This document shows, one piece after another, positions 48,729-57,974 of a DNA stretch of 64,000 bases. A program made the translations under genes and the position numbers. Positions within the stretch are counted from its first letter, which is position 1; the number at the start of each line of letters is the position of its first letter. The notes beneath the pieces are model-generated. The model was given only the letters and a program-made list of their open reading frames with translations. It did no database searches and was not told where the DNA came from. Source of the stretch: Nocardia brasiliensis IFM 10847 (GTDB lineage Bacteria > Actinomycetota > Actinomycetes > Mycobacteriales > Mycobacteriaceae); contig NZ_BAUA01000192.1 in assembly GCF_000710915.1 (NCBI RefSeq), forward strand, positions 40,894 to 104,893, given 5' to 3'.

Positions 48729-49880
48729 TTGTCCGATATCGAGTTCCGCGGTATCAGCAAGACCTATCCGGACGGCACGCACGCCGTCACCGATCTCGAT
48801 CTGCGGATCGAGTCCGGTTCGTTCACCGTGTTCGTCGGCCCGTCCGGCTGCGGCAAGACCACGTCGATGCGGATGATCAACCGGATGATCACGCCCAGTT
48901 CGGGCACGATCACCATTGCCGGGCAGGATATTTCGCAGGTCGACCCGGTAAAGCTCCGGCTCGGTATCGGCTACGTGATCCAGAGCGGCGGCCTGCTGCC
49001 GCACCGCACGGTCGTGGACAACGTCGCGACCGTGCCGGTGCTGCGCGGTGATTCGCGCAAGGCGGCCCGCGCCGCGGCGTTGGAGGTGCTGGACCGGGTC
49101 GGCCTGGACCGCTCGCTGGCGGGCCGGTATCCGGCCCAGCTGTCCGGCGGGCAGCAGCAGCGGGTCGGGGTGGCCCGGGCGCTGGCCGCCGACCCGCCGG
49201 TGCTGCTGATGGACGAGCCGTTCAGCGCCGTCGATCCGGTGGTGCGGGCCGAGTTACAGGTCGAAATGCAAAGGCTGCAAGCCGAATTGCGGAAGACCAT
49301 CGTGTTCGTCACCCACGACATCGACGAGGCGATCACCCTCGGCGACCGGGTCGCGGTCTTCGGCCGGGGCGGGGTGCTGCAACAGTACGATCCACCCGAC
49401 CACGTACTCGCCCAGCCCGCCACCGATTTCGTCGCCGATTTCGTCGGCCGGGACCGCGGCTATCGCGGCCTGTCCTTCCGCACGGCGAAAGAGGTTCCGC
49501 TGCACGAGGTTCGGATGGCGACCGCCGCGGAGGTGCCCGCCCTGCGGTTGGATCGCGGGGACTGGGTGCTGATCGTCGACGCGCAGCGCAAGCCCGCGGG
49601 CTGGATCGATGTCACCGGGGTGGAGTCGGTGCGTGCCGGACATGCCTTGGTGGACAGCACATCCGCGGGCGGTTCGCTGTTCACGCCGACCGGCGACCTG
49701 CGCCAGGCGCTGGACGCCGCGATCTCCTCGCCCTCCGGTATCGGGGTGGCCGTGGACGAGGCGGGCGCGGTGCGCGGCGGTGTGCTCGCCACCGAGGTGC
49801 TGCAACAGCTGGCCGGCCAGCGCGCCACCGAGGACGCCGAACGTAACCGGCACTTCTTCGAACAGGAAGAAGCGCGGTGA
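48729..49880 (+). CDS. proV: Osmoprotectant ABC transporter ATP-binding protein ProV
   Basis: 383 residues. Walker A GPSGCGKTT (about 37-45), signature LSGGQQQRVGVARALA (about 138-153), Walker B VLLMDEPFSA and the switch His in FVTHDIDEA are intact. The C-terminal 130 residues carry a CBS-like regulatory region (VPALRLDRGDWVLIVDAQRK, FTPTGDLRQALDAAISS), as in OpuCA/ProV, used to sense ionic strength. It starts with TTG at 48729 after AAGAGGTAACACG. It powers import together with the permeases downstream. Confidence 0.92.
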   Translation: MSDIEFRGISKTYPDGTHAVTDLDLRIESGSFTVFVGPSGCGKTTSMRMINRMITPSSGTITIAGQDISQVDPVKLRLGIGYVIQSGGLLPHRTVVDNVATVPVLRGDSRKAARAAALEVLDRVGLDRSLAGRYPAQLSGGQQQRVGVARALAADPPVLLMDEPFSAVDPVVRAELQVEMQRLQAELRKTIVFVTHDIDEAITLGDRVAVFGRGGVLQQYDPPDHVLAQPATDFVADFVGRDRGYRGLSFRTAKEVPLHEVRMATAAEVPALRLDRGDWVLIVDAQRKPAGWIDVTGVESVRAGHALVDSTSAGGSLFTPTGDLRQALDAAISSPSGIGVAVDEAGAVRGGVLATEVLQQLAGQRATEDAERNRHFFEQEEAR

Positions 49881-49896
49881 CCCGCGGGAGGCCTGC

Positions 49897-50565
49897 GTGC
49901 GATACCTGATCGACAACTTCGCCGAGATCTGGGGGTTCACCAAGACTCACCTGTACTTGGCGCTGGTGCCTCTGCTGCTCGGCCTGGTGATCGCGATTCC
50001 GTTGGGCGCGTTGGTGCGTCGGGTGACCTGGCTGCGCCGGGTGACGGTGACCGTGGCCAGCCTGGCGTACACGATTCCGTCGCTGGCGCTGTTCGTGATC
50101 ATCCCGCCGCTGGTCGGGATCTCCACGATCGACCCGTTGAACGTGATCATCGCACTGACCATGTACTCGACCGCGCTGCTCGTGATCGCCGTGCCTGCGG
50201 CGCTGGATTCGGTGCCCGCCGACGTGGTCGACGCCGCCGACGCGGTCGGGTTCAGTTCGCTGCGGCGCACGCTGACCGTCGACATGCCGTTGGCCATCCC
50301 GGTTTTCGTGTCCAGCCTGCGGGTCGTCGTGGTGACCAATATCGCGATGGTGTCGGTGGGCGCGCTGATCGGCGTCGGCGGCGTCGGCAAACTGTTCACG
50401 CAGGGCTACCAGCGTGATTACCCCGACGAGATCGTCGCGGGCATCATCGTGATCCTGGCGCTGGCCTTGATCTTCGACCGCCTGATCTACGTGCTCGGCC
50501 GCTGGTCGACGCCGTGGGTGCGGACCGACGTCCGGACCGCGCAGGCGAAAGGCCGGCGCTCGTGA
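49897..50565 (+). CDS. proW: Osmoprotectant ABC transporter permease ProW
   Basis: 222 residues. Five to six membrane helices and the binding-protein-dependent permease (EAA) loop ALDSVPADVVDAADAVGFSS (about 104-123) are present, followed by LRVVVVTNIAMVSVGALIGV. The GTG at 49897 follows CGGGAGGCCTGC, 16 nt after the proV stop; the longer upstream frame overlaps proV and is rejected. It pairs with the next gene to form the transmembrane channel. Confidence 0.9.
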   Translation: MRYLIDNFAEIWGFTKTHLYLALVPLLLGLVIAIPLGALVRRVTWLRRVTVTVASLAYTIPSLALFVIIPPLVGISTIDPLNVIIALTMYSTALLVIAVPAALDSVPADVVDAADAVGFSSLRRTLTVDMPLAIPVFVSSLRVVVVTNIAMVSVGALIGVGGVGKLFTQGYQRDYPDEIVAGIIVILALALIFDRLIYVLGRWSTPWVRTDVRTAQAKGRRS

Positions 50566-50584
50566 CGGCGAAAGGCGCAGCCTC

Positions 50585-51301
50585 GTGAACCTTTTCCTCG
50601 ACGCGTGGCACTACTTCACCGACGGTGCGAACTGGAGTGGCCCCGCGGCCATCGAAACCCGTATCGCGCAACACCTCTGGTACAGCTTCCTCACCATCGC
50701 GTTGTCCGCGGCGATCGCGCTTCCGCTCGGCCTGGTGATCGGGCACACCGGCCGCGGCTCCGCGCTGCTCGTCGGCTTCGCCAACGCCATGCGCGCGCTG
50801 CCGACCCTGGGTCTGCTCACCTTTCTGGTGCTGCTGCTCGGCCTCGGCCTGATCCCACCGCTGCTCGCCCTGATCACCGTGGGCATTCCGCCGCTGCTGG
50901 CCGGCGCCTACGCGGGCATCGCCAACGTGCCCGCCGACGTGGTGGACGCGTCCCGGGCGATGGGCATGACCGAGCGCCAGATCCTGTTCCGGGTCGAGGT
51001 GCCCAACGCGCTGCCCATCCTGCTCACCGGCCTGCGCGGCGCGACGTTGCAGGTGGTCGCCACCGCGACCATCGCGGCCTATGTCAACCTCGGCGGGCTC
51101 GGCCGCTACATCTTCGACGGCATCAGCCTGTACCGCTACGACCGTGTCCTGGTGGGCGCGCTGCTGGTGGCGGTGCTGGCCATGGTCCTGGACGGCTTGC
51201 TCGCCTTCGTCGTCTGGGTGAGCACGCCGGGGACCGGCCGGTTGCGCCGGACCGGTGCGTTGCCCGCCGCCACCGATCTGAGCTTGCGCTCCGCGAACTG
51301 A
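50585..51301 (+). CDS. proZ: Osmoprotectant ABC transporter permease ProZ
   Basis: 238 residues, homologous to the preceding permease. Helices run from about 37 to 225, with the coupling loop GIANVPADVVDASRAMGMTE (about 112-131) and VEVPNALPILLTGLRGATLQ. The N-terminal 30 residues (FLDAWHYFTDGANWSGPAAI) are the usual periplasm-facing entry of this subfamily. It closes the proXVWZ operon; no clear terminator is visible in the 111 bp before the PadR operator. Confidence 0.9.
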   Translation: MNLFLDAWHYFTDGANWSGPAAIETRIAQHLWYSFLTIALSAAIALPLGLVIGHTGRGSALLVGFANAMRALPTLGLLTFLVLLLGLGLIPPLLALITVGIPPLLAGAYAGIANVPADVVDASRAMGMTERQILFRVEVPNALPILLTGLRGATLQVVATATIAAYVNLGGLGRYIFDGISLYRYDRVLVGALLVAVLAMVLDGLLAFVVWVSTPGTGRLRRTGALPAATDLSLRSAN

Positions 51302-51412
51302 TCTGTCGCGCACCGCGCTGAGCTGCCGATTCGCGCCTCGGTGCGGGTCGGTTGTGCCTGCGATCACCTATTTCGCCGTACCGCGCGCCTTGCGGTCGCC
51401 ATGTTCCGCGCC

Positions 51413-51434
51413 GTATATTCCGAGTGGAATATAC
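51413..51434. promoter_or_regulatory. Perfect PadR-type operator
   Basis: GTATATTCC-GAGT-GGAATATAC: perfect 9-bp arms with a 4-bp spacer, 68 bp upstream of the PadR start. It is AT-rich in a GC-rich context and is the best operator in the window; autoregulation of the PadR-MFS pair is the likely role. Confidence 0.75.
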
Positions 51435-51502
51435 GAAACGGGGCATAGCGCCCTCGGTTCCGGCGGTGACGCCGTGAGCGTTCGACGGGGAAGGCGAAGG
51501 AC

Positions 51503-52195
51503 ATGGGGCAGCAGGCGCGTCCGGCGGTGACGCCGCTGGGGATCGCCGTGCTGGCGCTGCTCGAGGAGCGGCCCATGCATCCGTACGAGATGTATCAGCT
51601 GCTGATCGCGCGCCGGGAAGACGTGCTGGTCAAGGTGCGGCCCGGCTCGCTGTATCACACGGTGGCGCGGCTGGCCGAGCAGCACATGGTGCAGTCCGAA
51701 GGCGTCGACCGGGAGGGCAACCGGCCCGAACGCACCACCTACCGGATCACCGAGGGCGGCCGAACGGCCTTGCGCGCCAGGATCGCCGAGATCGTGCGGT
51801 ACCCGGCGCCGGAGTATCCGATGTTCCCGGTCGCGCTGGCCGAGGCGCACAATCTGCCCAAGGACGACGTGCTCGCGCTGCTGCGCGAGCGGGTCGGACA
51901 TCTGGAGGCCGATCGCGCCGATATCGCGACGATGATCACCTGGGCCGACGAACGCCGCGTGCCCCGCCGCTACACCGTCACCCTGCCGTATCTGCACGCC
52001 ATGCTCGGCGCCGAGATCGATTGGGTGAACCGCTTTCTCGACGAATTGGCAAGTGGCGCAATGGAATGGGAGACCTTCGACGCGCATACCGGCGCGCGCG
52101 AGGCCGACCACGAGCACCACTACATCTGGTCGTCCGGCGCCGAGGCCGAAGTGCCTGCGGCGCGGCGCGGCGCGGTCGGTACGCCACCGCCTTGA
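51503..52195 (+). CDS. PadR-family transcriptional regulator
   Basis: 230 residues. The winged helix domain (about 10-90) contains LGIAVLALLEERPMHPYEMY, VKVRPGSLYHTVARLAEQHM and RTTYRITEGGRTALRARIAE, the canonical PadR pattern; the C-terminal part (about 95-190) is the dimerisation helix bundle (PadR C-terminal type). It precedes an MFS efflux gene on the same strand by 74 bp, and PadR proteins typically repress adjacent efflux pumps until a drug-like ligand binds. The last 30 residues are a His-rich, low-complexity tail. Confidence 0.9.
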   Translation: MGQQARPAVTPLGIAVLALLEERPMHPYEMYQLLIARREDVLVKVRPGSLYHTVARLAEQHMVQSEGVDREGNRPERTTYRITEGGRTALRARIAEIVRYPAPEYPMFPVALAEAHNLPKDDVLALLRERVGHLEADRADIATMITWADERRVPRRYTVTLPYLHAMLGAEIDWVNRFLDELASGAMEWETFDAHTGAREADHEHHYIWSSGAEAEVPAARRGAVGTPPP

Positions 52196-52269
52196 TACCG
52201 GCCGCGGGCCGCACCGAACTCCGGTTCCCGCCCGATCGGGAGCCTCGCACGACAGGAACTTCGAATCCC

Positions 52270-53748
52270 ATGACCACTCGACGCAATCCGTGGCTGGCGC
52301 TGACCGCGCTGGTCGTCGGCTTCTTCATGATCCTGCTGGACATGACGATCGTCGCGGTCGCCAACCCGGCGATCATGACCGATCTGCACGCCGACATCTC
52401 GAAGGTGATCTGGGTGACCAGCGCCTACCTGCTCGCCTACGCGGTGCCGCTGCTGGTCACCGGCCGGCTCGGTGATCGCTTCGGCCCCAAGAACATCTAT
52501 CTTTTCGGCCTCGCGATCTTCACCGTCGCCTCGGCCTGGTGCGGACTGTCCGGCAGCATCGAGATGCTGATCGCCGCGCGGGCGGTGCAGGGGCTCGGCG
52601 CCGCGCTGATGACGCCGCAGACCATGGCGGTGATCACCCGGACCTTCCCGCCGGACAAGCGCGGCGCCGCCATGGGCCTGTGGGGCGGGGTGGCCGGACT
52701 CGCGACGCTGGTCGGGCCGATTCTCGGCGGCGTGCTCGTGGACGGGCTCGGCTGGGAGTGGATCTTCTTCGTCAACATCCCGATCGGCGTGCTCGCCTTC
52801 GCGTTGGCGATGTGGCTGGTGCCCGCGCTGCCGACGCACGAGCACAAGTTCGACATCCCCGGTGTGCTGCTCAGCGGTGTCGGACTGTTCCTGCTGGTCT
52901 TCGGCATCCAGGAGGGCAACACCTACGACTGGTCGCTGCGCATCTGGCTGATGATCGCCGCCGGTCTCGCGGTGCTCGCCGTGTTCCTGGTGAACCAGTC
53001 GCGCAGCCGCGGTGAGCCGCTGCTGCCGTTGAGCCTGTTCCGTGATCGCAACTTCTCGCTGTCCAATATCGCCATCGCGGCGATGGGCGCGACGGTCACC
53101 GCGTTCATGGTGCCCGGGTACTTCTATCTGCAAGCGGTGCGCGAGCTTTCGCCCACCGAGTCTGCGCTGGTGTTCGCGCCGATGGCGATCGTCACCGGCG
53201 TCTGCGCGCCGTTCGTCGGCAAATTCGCCGACCGGTTGCATCCGCGGATCGTGCCCGCCTTGGGGTTCGCGCTCTACTCGGTGTCGGTGTTCTGGTTCGC
53301 CGCGCTGATGAAGCCGGACTCGTCGCTGACTTGGATCGTGGTGTCGGCGGTGTTCGCCGGTTTCGCGAACTCCTGCATCTGGGCGCCGCTGGCCTCGACC
53401 GCCACGCACAACCTGCCGGTCCAGCTGGCCGGTGCGGGCGCCGGTGTCTACAACACCACCCGGCAGGTCGGATCGGTGCTCGGCAGCGCGGCGATCAGCG
53501 CCCTCATCGCCGCCCGCATGTCCGCGCAGGGCCTCGGCGGCGGCCAGGTCGGCGAGGGCGGAGCGGGCCAGGGGCCCATCCCGGAGTTCGTCAAGGACGG
53601 CTTCAGCACCGCGCTGAGCCAATCCATCCTGCTCCCCGCCGGCATCCTGCTGATCGGCTTCGTGGCTTCCGCCCTCTTCGTCCGCCACGGCCGCAGCGCC
53701 GCGTCCGCACCCCAGGCTGAACCCCGTAAAGCCGATTCGCTCGCCTGA
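52270..53748 (+). CDS. MFS drug efflux transporter, DHA2 (EmrB/QacA) family
   Basis: 492 residues with 14 predicted membrane helices. Motif A-like GRLGDRFGPKNIYLFGL lies between helices 2 and 3, motif C-like GPILGGVLVDGLGWEWIFFVNIPIG after helix 5, and helix 1 has the DMTIVAVANPAI motif typical of the 14-helix H+ antiporters. It probably exports hydrophobic or cationic compounds using the proton gradient; the substrate is unknown. Co-located with the PadR gene and followed by a hairpin terminator. Confidence 0.9.
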   Translation: MTTRRNPWLALTALVVGFFMILLDMTIVAVANPAIMTDLHADISKVIWVTSAYLLAYAVPLLVTGRLGDRFGPKNIYLFGLAIFTVASAWCGLSGSIEMLIAARAVQGLGAALMTPQTMAVITRTFPPDKRGAAMGLWGGVAGLATLVGPILGGVLVDGLGWEWIFFVNIPIGVLAFALAMWLVPALPTHEHKFDIPGVLLSGVGLFLLVFGIQEGNTYDWSLRIWLMIAAGLAVLAVFLVNQSRSRGEPLLPLSLFRDRNFSLSNIAIAAMGATVTAFMVPGYFYLQAVRELSPTESALVFAPMAIVTGVCAPFVGKFADRLHPRIVPALGFALYSVSVFWFAALMKPDSSLTWIVVSAVFAGFANSCIWAPLASTATHNLPVQLAGAGAGVYNTTRQVGSVLGSAAISALIAARMSAQGLGGGQVGEGGAGQGPIPEFVKDGFSTALSQSILLPAGILLIGFVASALFVRHGRSAASAPQAEPRKADSLA

Positions 53749-53755
53749 ACACTCG

Positions 53756-53785
53756 TGCCCCGCAAGCGAGTGCCCTTGCGGGGCA
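53756..53785 (+). terminator. Terminator after the MFS gene
   Basis: TGCCCCGCAAG and CTTGCGGGGCA (11 bp) with an 8-nt loop, between the convergent MFS and Uma2 genes. Confidence 0.8.
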
Positions 53786-53792
53786 AAGGATT

Positions 53793-54416
53793 TTATGGGA
53801 TCAATTGATCGAGTTCGTCCCAGTCGATCTTTATTCGAATCGGCATATCGAATATCGCTGGATCGCCGTGCTCCAATTCGCGGTGCGGCTTGTATTGGCC
53901 GAATACGTGGTCGAGGACGTAGGTTTCGATGCGCGTCACACGATTGTCGTCGATCCACACAATCCAGTACCACGGGATACCTGCCAGCGCGTACTCGGCC
54001 TTCTTCTCCGCGATGTCTACCTTCTCGGTCCCCGGCGAGACCACTTCGACAATCAGCTTGACCAGCGAAGCTGGCAGCGGACGCAACTCCTCGGGGGCGC
54101 AGTCGAACAATGCGGCATCAGGACGGCGGATCGTCGCCCGAGGAAATTCCCACAGTACGACGTCGAAATCGAGATTCGCCTCCAGGCATCCATCCTGGTG
54201 CAGGCGTACGTGCCTTCTCGCAGATGCCTCCAGCAAGTTCGTCAGACGTCGAGCCGCCGCCTGGTGGGCTCTCGTCGGCGATTCGGCTCGGACCGCCTCG
54301 CCGTTCACGATCTCGACTCGGCGGCAGAAATCTTCGGGGAGTTCGCGCCAGATCTTGACGGTGATCGGTTCCGGCTGCAAATTGTCGGGCCTCGCCCAGT
54401 CGAAGATTGCAGACAC
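53793..54416 (-). CDS. Uma2-family (DUF820) PD-(D/E)XK nuclease-fold protein
   Basis: 207 residues. The nuclease core is RRPDAALF (D100), then KLIVEVVSPGTEKVDIAEKK (E124, K138/K139) and YALAGIPWYWIVW, the Uma2 pattern D...ExV...K. The family is abundant in cyanobacteria and actinobacteria and its biological role is not settled; DNA cleavage has rarely been tested. GTG start at 54416 after AAGGAGCGCGC. It stands alone between a convergent MFS gene and the sulfite-oxidase-like gene 64 bp upstream on the same strand. Confidence 0.86.
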   Translation of the reverse strand: MSAIFDWARPDNLQPEPITVKIWRELPEDFCRRVEIVNGEAVRAESPTRAHQAAARRLTNLLEASARRHVRLHQDGCLEANLDFDVVLWEFPRATIRRPDAALFDCAPEELRPLPASLVKLIVEVVSPGTEKVDIAEKKAEYALAGIPWYWIVWIDDNRVTRIETYVLDHVFGQYKPHRELEHGDPAIFDMPIRIKIDWDELDQLIP

Positions 54417-54480
54417 GCGCGCTCCTTGAGGTGGCAGGGCGACCGTAAGTACGCCGCTACCGTGAATCCTAGCGCCGGGT

Positions 54481-56067
54481 TCAGTTCACCTGGAGGGTGA
54501 CGGTGGGATGGCCGGTGGCGCCGTCGGGGACGACGTCGCGGCGCTCGGCGGTCTGGATCTCGCCGGTGGCGTCGGTGGCGCGGGCGCGCAGGGTGTGGGT
54601 GCCGGGGGTGGCGTCCCAGTCGTAGACCCACTGGCGCCAGGTGTCGATGGACTGCTCCTCGGCGAGGCGGGCGGGTTGCCAAGGGCCGTTGTCGATTTGG
54701 ACTTCGACGCCGCGGATGCCGCGATGCTGGGCCCAGGCGACACCGGCAACGGCGATGCGGCCCTGCTTGATTCGGCTGCGCGGGCGCGGCGTGTCGATCC
54801 GGGTGCCGGTCTTGATCGGGCCGAGCGCCGACCAGCCGCGGCGGGTCCAGTAGGCGGTGGCGCGGTCGAAACGGGTGACCTCCAGTTCGGTGACCCATTT
54901 GGTGGCGGAGACATAACCGTAGAGGCCGGGCACCACCAGCCGCGCGGGATAACCGTGCACTACGGGCAGCGGTTCGCCGTTCATGCCGACTGCGAGCAAC
55001 GCGTCGCGGCCGTCGGTGAGCACCGACAGCGGGGTGCCCGCGGTCCAGCCGTCGGTGCTGTGCGAGAGCACCATGTCCGCGTCCGGATGCGGGCCCGCCT
55101 CGGCCAATAGTTCGTCCAGCCGGTAGCCGAGCCAGCGCGCGTTGCCGATCAGGTCGCCACCGACCGGGTTCGACACGCACGCCAGTGTCACCATGCGCTC
55201 CACTGCGGGACGGTTCGCCAAATCGGCCCAGGTGAGCCGGATTTCGCGGTCCACCATCCCGTGGATGCGCAGCGACCAGTCGTCCTTGGACACCTGCGGC
55301 ACGATCAACGCGGTGTCGATGCGATAGAAGTCGCTGTTCGAGGTGAGATACGGGGTCAGCCCGGGCACCCGCAGATCTGCGCCGGGTGCGACCGGCGCCT
55401 CCGGCGCGCTCGGCTGCGGTAGTTCGACCGCCGCCCGCTCGCCGGACACGTCGCGGCGTCCCGTGCCGAGCAGCCGCCCGCCGACGCCGGTGACCACGGC
55501 CAATCCGCCGACGAGCGCCAGGCCTTGCAGCAACCGGCGGCGTTCCGGGGCTGCCGTACCCGACGGCTCGACCGGTGCGCTGGGTGGCGAGGTGATGGGT
55601 CTGCTTGCGGCGCTGGGTGTTTCGCTCGCCTGCCGGGCGGAGGCGGCGGTCTCGATCCGCTCCGTCAGCAGGCGCAGCGCATAGATGCCGACCGCGACTC
55701 CGACGATGGTCGGCAACGCACCGGACGCACTGGTGCGCGCGACGGCGGCGACCGCGGCCAGCACACCGAAGACCGCCAGCAGCGCCGAACCCACTGGGCG
55801 CGCGGTCCGTTCGAGTGCGCCCGCGAGCCCGGCGACCAGCACCGCGACCACACCCATGCAGAGGTACAGCACCGTCTTGTCATCGGTGCCGAAGGTGTCG
55901 ATCGCCCACTCCCGCAAACCGTCGGGCGTGTGATCGACGACGGTCCCACCGAGGGCCGCGAGCGGGGCGCTCTGCGCCTCGAAAAAGGCCGCGAGCAGTT
56001 CCGCGACACCTAGCGCCGCACCCGCCGAGACGATCCCAGCCAGCACTCGCAGTCGCAGATCGGCCAT
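54481..56067 (-). CDS. Membrane-anchored sulfite-oxidase-family molybdoenzyme
   Basis: 528 residues. Four membrane helices lie in the N-terminal 140 residues (about 5-28, 66-86, 93-112, 118-135), a Pro-rich linker and a further helix at about 178-198, then a sulfite-oxidase molybdopterin domain: YRIDTALIVPQVSKDDWSLR, VTLACVSNPVGGDLIG with the molybdenum-ligating C297, GYPARLVVPGLYGYVSATKW and a C-terminal Mo-co dimerisation domain (about 410-525). It faces outward on the membrane. The electron acceptor is not encoded nearby. TACGCT 7 nt before the ATG at 56067 fixes the start. Confidence 0.88.
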   Translation of the reverse strand: MADLRLRVLAGIVSAGAALGVAELLAAFFEAQSAPLAALGGTVVDHTPDGLREWAIDTFGTDDKTVLYLCMGVVAVLVAGLAGALERTARPVGSALLAVFGVLAAVAAVARTSASGALPTIVGVAVGIYALRLLTERIETAASARQASETPSAASRPITSPPSAPVEPSGTAAPERRRLLQGLALVGGLAVVTGVGGRLLGTGRRDVSGERAAVELPQPSAPEAPVAPGADLRVPGLTPYLTSNSDFYRIDTALIVPQVSKDDWSLRIHGMVDREIRLTWADLANRPAVERMVTLACVSNPVGGDLIGNARWLGYRLDELLAEAGPHPDADMVLSHSTDGWTAGTPLSVLTDGRDALLAVGMNGEPLPVVHGYPARLVVPGLYGYVSATKWVTELEVTRFDRATAYWTRRGWSALGPIKTGTRIDTPRPRSRIKQGRIAVAGVAWAQHRGIRGVEVQIDNGPWQPARLAEEQSIDTWRQWVYDWDATPGTHTLRARATDATGEIQTAERRDVVPDGATGHPTVTLQVN

Positions 56068-56074
56068 GAATCCG

Positions 56075-56080
56075 AGCGTA
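56075..56080 (-). promoter_or_regulatory. -10 box of the sulfite-oxidase-like gene, leaderless type
   Basis: TACGCT on the minus strand, 7 nt before the ATG at 56067, the same hexamer and gap as the mymA-like gene. Confidence 0.45.
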
Positions 56081-56139
56081 CTGCCGGGCAGGCCGCAGAA
56101 TATGACCATTCGCTGACGCCTGGCCCCGGACACAGCAAA

Positions 56140-56163
56140 GCGGGCCCGGCGTACCGGGCCCGC
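56140..56163 (-). terminator. Terminator after fadD15
   Basis: GCGGGCCCGG and CCGGGCCCGC (perfect 10 bp) around a CGTA loop, 18 nt past the fadD15 stop on the minus strand, followed by GCTTTGCTG. Confidence 0.85.
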
Positions 56164-56180
56164 CTGTGCGGAGCAGCCTG

Positions 56181-57974
56181 CTAGTTGTAGATCTTCGCGA
56201 CGTCGTCCGCGTACTGCTTCATCACGACGGCTCGCTTGAGCGACATCTTCGGGGTCAGCTCGCCCGTCTCCTGGGTCCAGTCCACCGGCAGGATGCGGAT
56301 CTTCTTGATCTGCTCGGCGTGGGAGACCTTCTTGTTGGTCTCGGCCACCGCCGCGTCGATCTCGCCGACCAGTTCCTGGTTCTCGATGAGCTTTTCGATC
56401 GGGGTGTCCGCGGGCACGTTGTGGTTCTTCTGCCAGCCCGGCAGCGCCTCGGGGTCGAGGGTGATCAGCGCGCCGATGAACGGCTGGCCGTCACCGACCA
56501 CCATCACCTGGCTGATCAGCGGGTGCGCCCGCAACGAATCCTCGAGCAGCGCGGGGGAGACGTTCTTGCCGCCCGCGGTGACGATGAGTTCCTTCTTGCG
56601 GCCGGTGATCGTGATGAAGCCGTCCGCGTCGATGGCGCCGAGGTCGCCGGTCTTGAACCAGCCGTCCACGAAGGCGTCCTCGGTGGCCTCGGCGTTGCCC
56701 CAGTACCCGTCGAACACGACCGAGCCGCGCAGCAGCAGCTCGCCGTCCTCGGCGATCTTGGCGCTGTGGCCCTCGATCGGCCTGCCCACCGTGCCGACCC
56801 GGATCTTCTCGGGGGTGTTCACGGTGACGGCCGCGGTGGTCTCGGTGAGCCCGTAGCCCTCGTAGATGGTGACCCCGACGCCGCGGAAGAAGTGGCCCAG
56901 GCGCGCGCCGAGCGGACCGCCGCCGGAGACCGCCGCGTCGCACTGGCCGCCGAGCGCGACCCGCAGCTTGCTGTAGACGAGCTTGTCGAACAGCGCGTGC
57001 TTGAGCTTGAGCACCAGACCGGCGCCGCCGTTGTCGAGCGCCTCGCTGTAGGCGATGGCGGTCTCGGCGGCCGCGTCGAAGATCTTGCCCTTGCCGCCGT
57101 CGTGCGCCTTCTGCTTGGCGCCGTTGAACACCTTCTCGAACACGCGCGGCACCGAGAGGATGAAGTGCGGTTTGTAGCTGCCGAACTGGTCGACCAGGGT
57201 GGACCAGTCGGAGGTGTGCGCGACGATCACCTTGGCGTCGAACGCGACCAGCGCGACGGCCCGCGCGAACACGTGCGCCAACGGCAGGAACATCAGCGTC
57301 TTCTTGCCCGGCTGGATGAACTTGGCGAGCGCGATCCGGTCGGACCGGGATTCGGCGTACAGGTTGGCGTGCGAGAGCATGACGCCCTTGGGTCGCCCGG
57401 TGGTGCCGGAGGTGTAGATCAGGGTGGCGGGGGAGTTCGCGTTGACCTGCTTGCGCCGGTCGTGCACCACCTGGTCGTCCAGGTCGGTGCCGCGGCTGGT
57501 GAGCTCGTCGACCGCGCCCTTGTCGATCTGCAGGGTTTCCTTCAGATCGGGCAGCGAACCCGCCTCGATCTCGTCGATGGTGGCGCGGTGCTTGTCACTG
57601 TCGACGATCAGCAGCTTGGTGGCCGAGTCCTGCAGGATCCACTTGGCCTGCTCGGCCGCGGAGCTGTCGTAGATCGCGACGGTGCAGCCGCCGACGGCCC
57701 AGATGGCGAAGTCCAGCAGTGCCCACTCGTAGCGGGTGGGCGCCATGATGGCGACGCGGTCGCCGAGTTCGATGCCCGAGGCGATCAGGCCCTTGGCGAC
57801 ACCGGTGACCTCGGTCGCGAACTCCGCGGCCCGCACATCCAGCCAGCCGCCGTTGCCGTCCGGCTTGTTGAACAGCACCGCGTCGGGTGACTGCTCGGCA
57901 TGACGGAAGACGTTGTCGGAATTGTTCGCGTCTTCCGGGATGGTGTAGGAAGCCGGGACTTCGAACTCTCGCAT
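56181..57974 (-). CDS. fadD15: Long-chain fatty acid-CoA ligase FadD15-like
   Basis: 597 residues, bacterial long-chain acyl-CoA ligase type. LIYTSGTTGRPKGVMLSHAN (about 193-212), FLPLAHVFARAVALVAFDAK, YEGYGLTETTA (about 372-382), DGWFKTGDLGAIDADGFITI and GRKKELIVTAGGKNVSPALL (about 465-484) all match. Sequence and length are close to M. tuberculosis FadD15 (Rv2187, about 600). It activates long-chain fatty acids with ATP and CoA for membrane lipid turnover. The ATG at 57974 is preceded by GGAAGGGCACTG. It is followed by a strong terminator. Confidence 0.9.
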   Translation of the reverse strand: MREFEVPASYTIPEDANNSDNVFRHAEQSPDAVLFNKPDGNGGWLDVRAAEFATEVTGVAKGLIASGIELGDRVAIMAPTRYEWALLDFAIWAVGGCTVAIYDSSAAEQAKWILQDSATKLLIVDSDKHRATIDEIEAGSLPDLKETLQIDKGAVDELTSRGTDLDDQVVHDRRKQVNANSPATLIYTSGTTGRPKGVMLSHANLYAESRSDRIALAKFIQPGKKTLMFLPLAHVFARAVALVAFDAKVIVAHTSDWSTLVDQFGSYKPHFILSVPRVFEKVFNGAKQKAHDGGKGKIFDAAAETAIAYSEALDNGGAGLVLKLKHALFDKLVYSKLRVALGGQCDAAVSGGGPLGARLGHFFRGVGVTIYEGYGLTETTAAVTVNTPEKIRVGTVGRPIEGHSAKIAEDGELLLRGSVVFDGYWGNAEATEDAFVDGWFKTGDLGAIDADGFITITGRKKELIVTAGGKNVSPALLEDSLRAHPLISQVMVVGDGQPFIGALITLDPEALPGWQKNHNVPADTPIEKLIENQELVGEIDAAVAETNKKVSHAEQIKKIRILPVDWTQETGELTPKMSLKRAVVMKQYADDVAKIYN

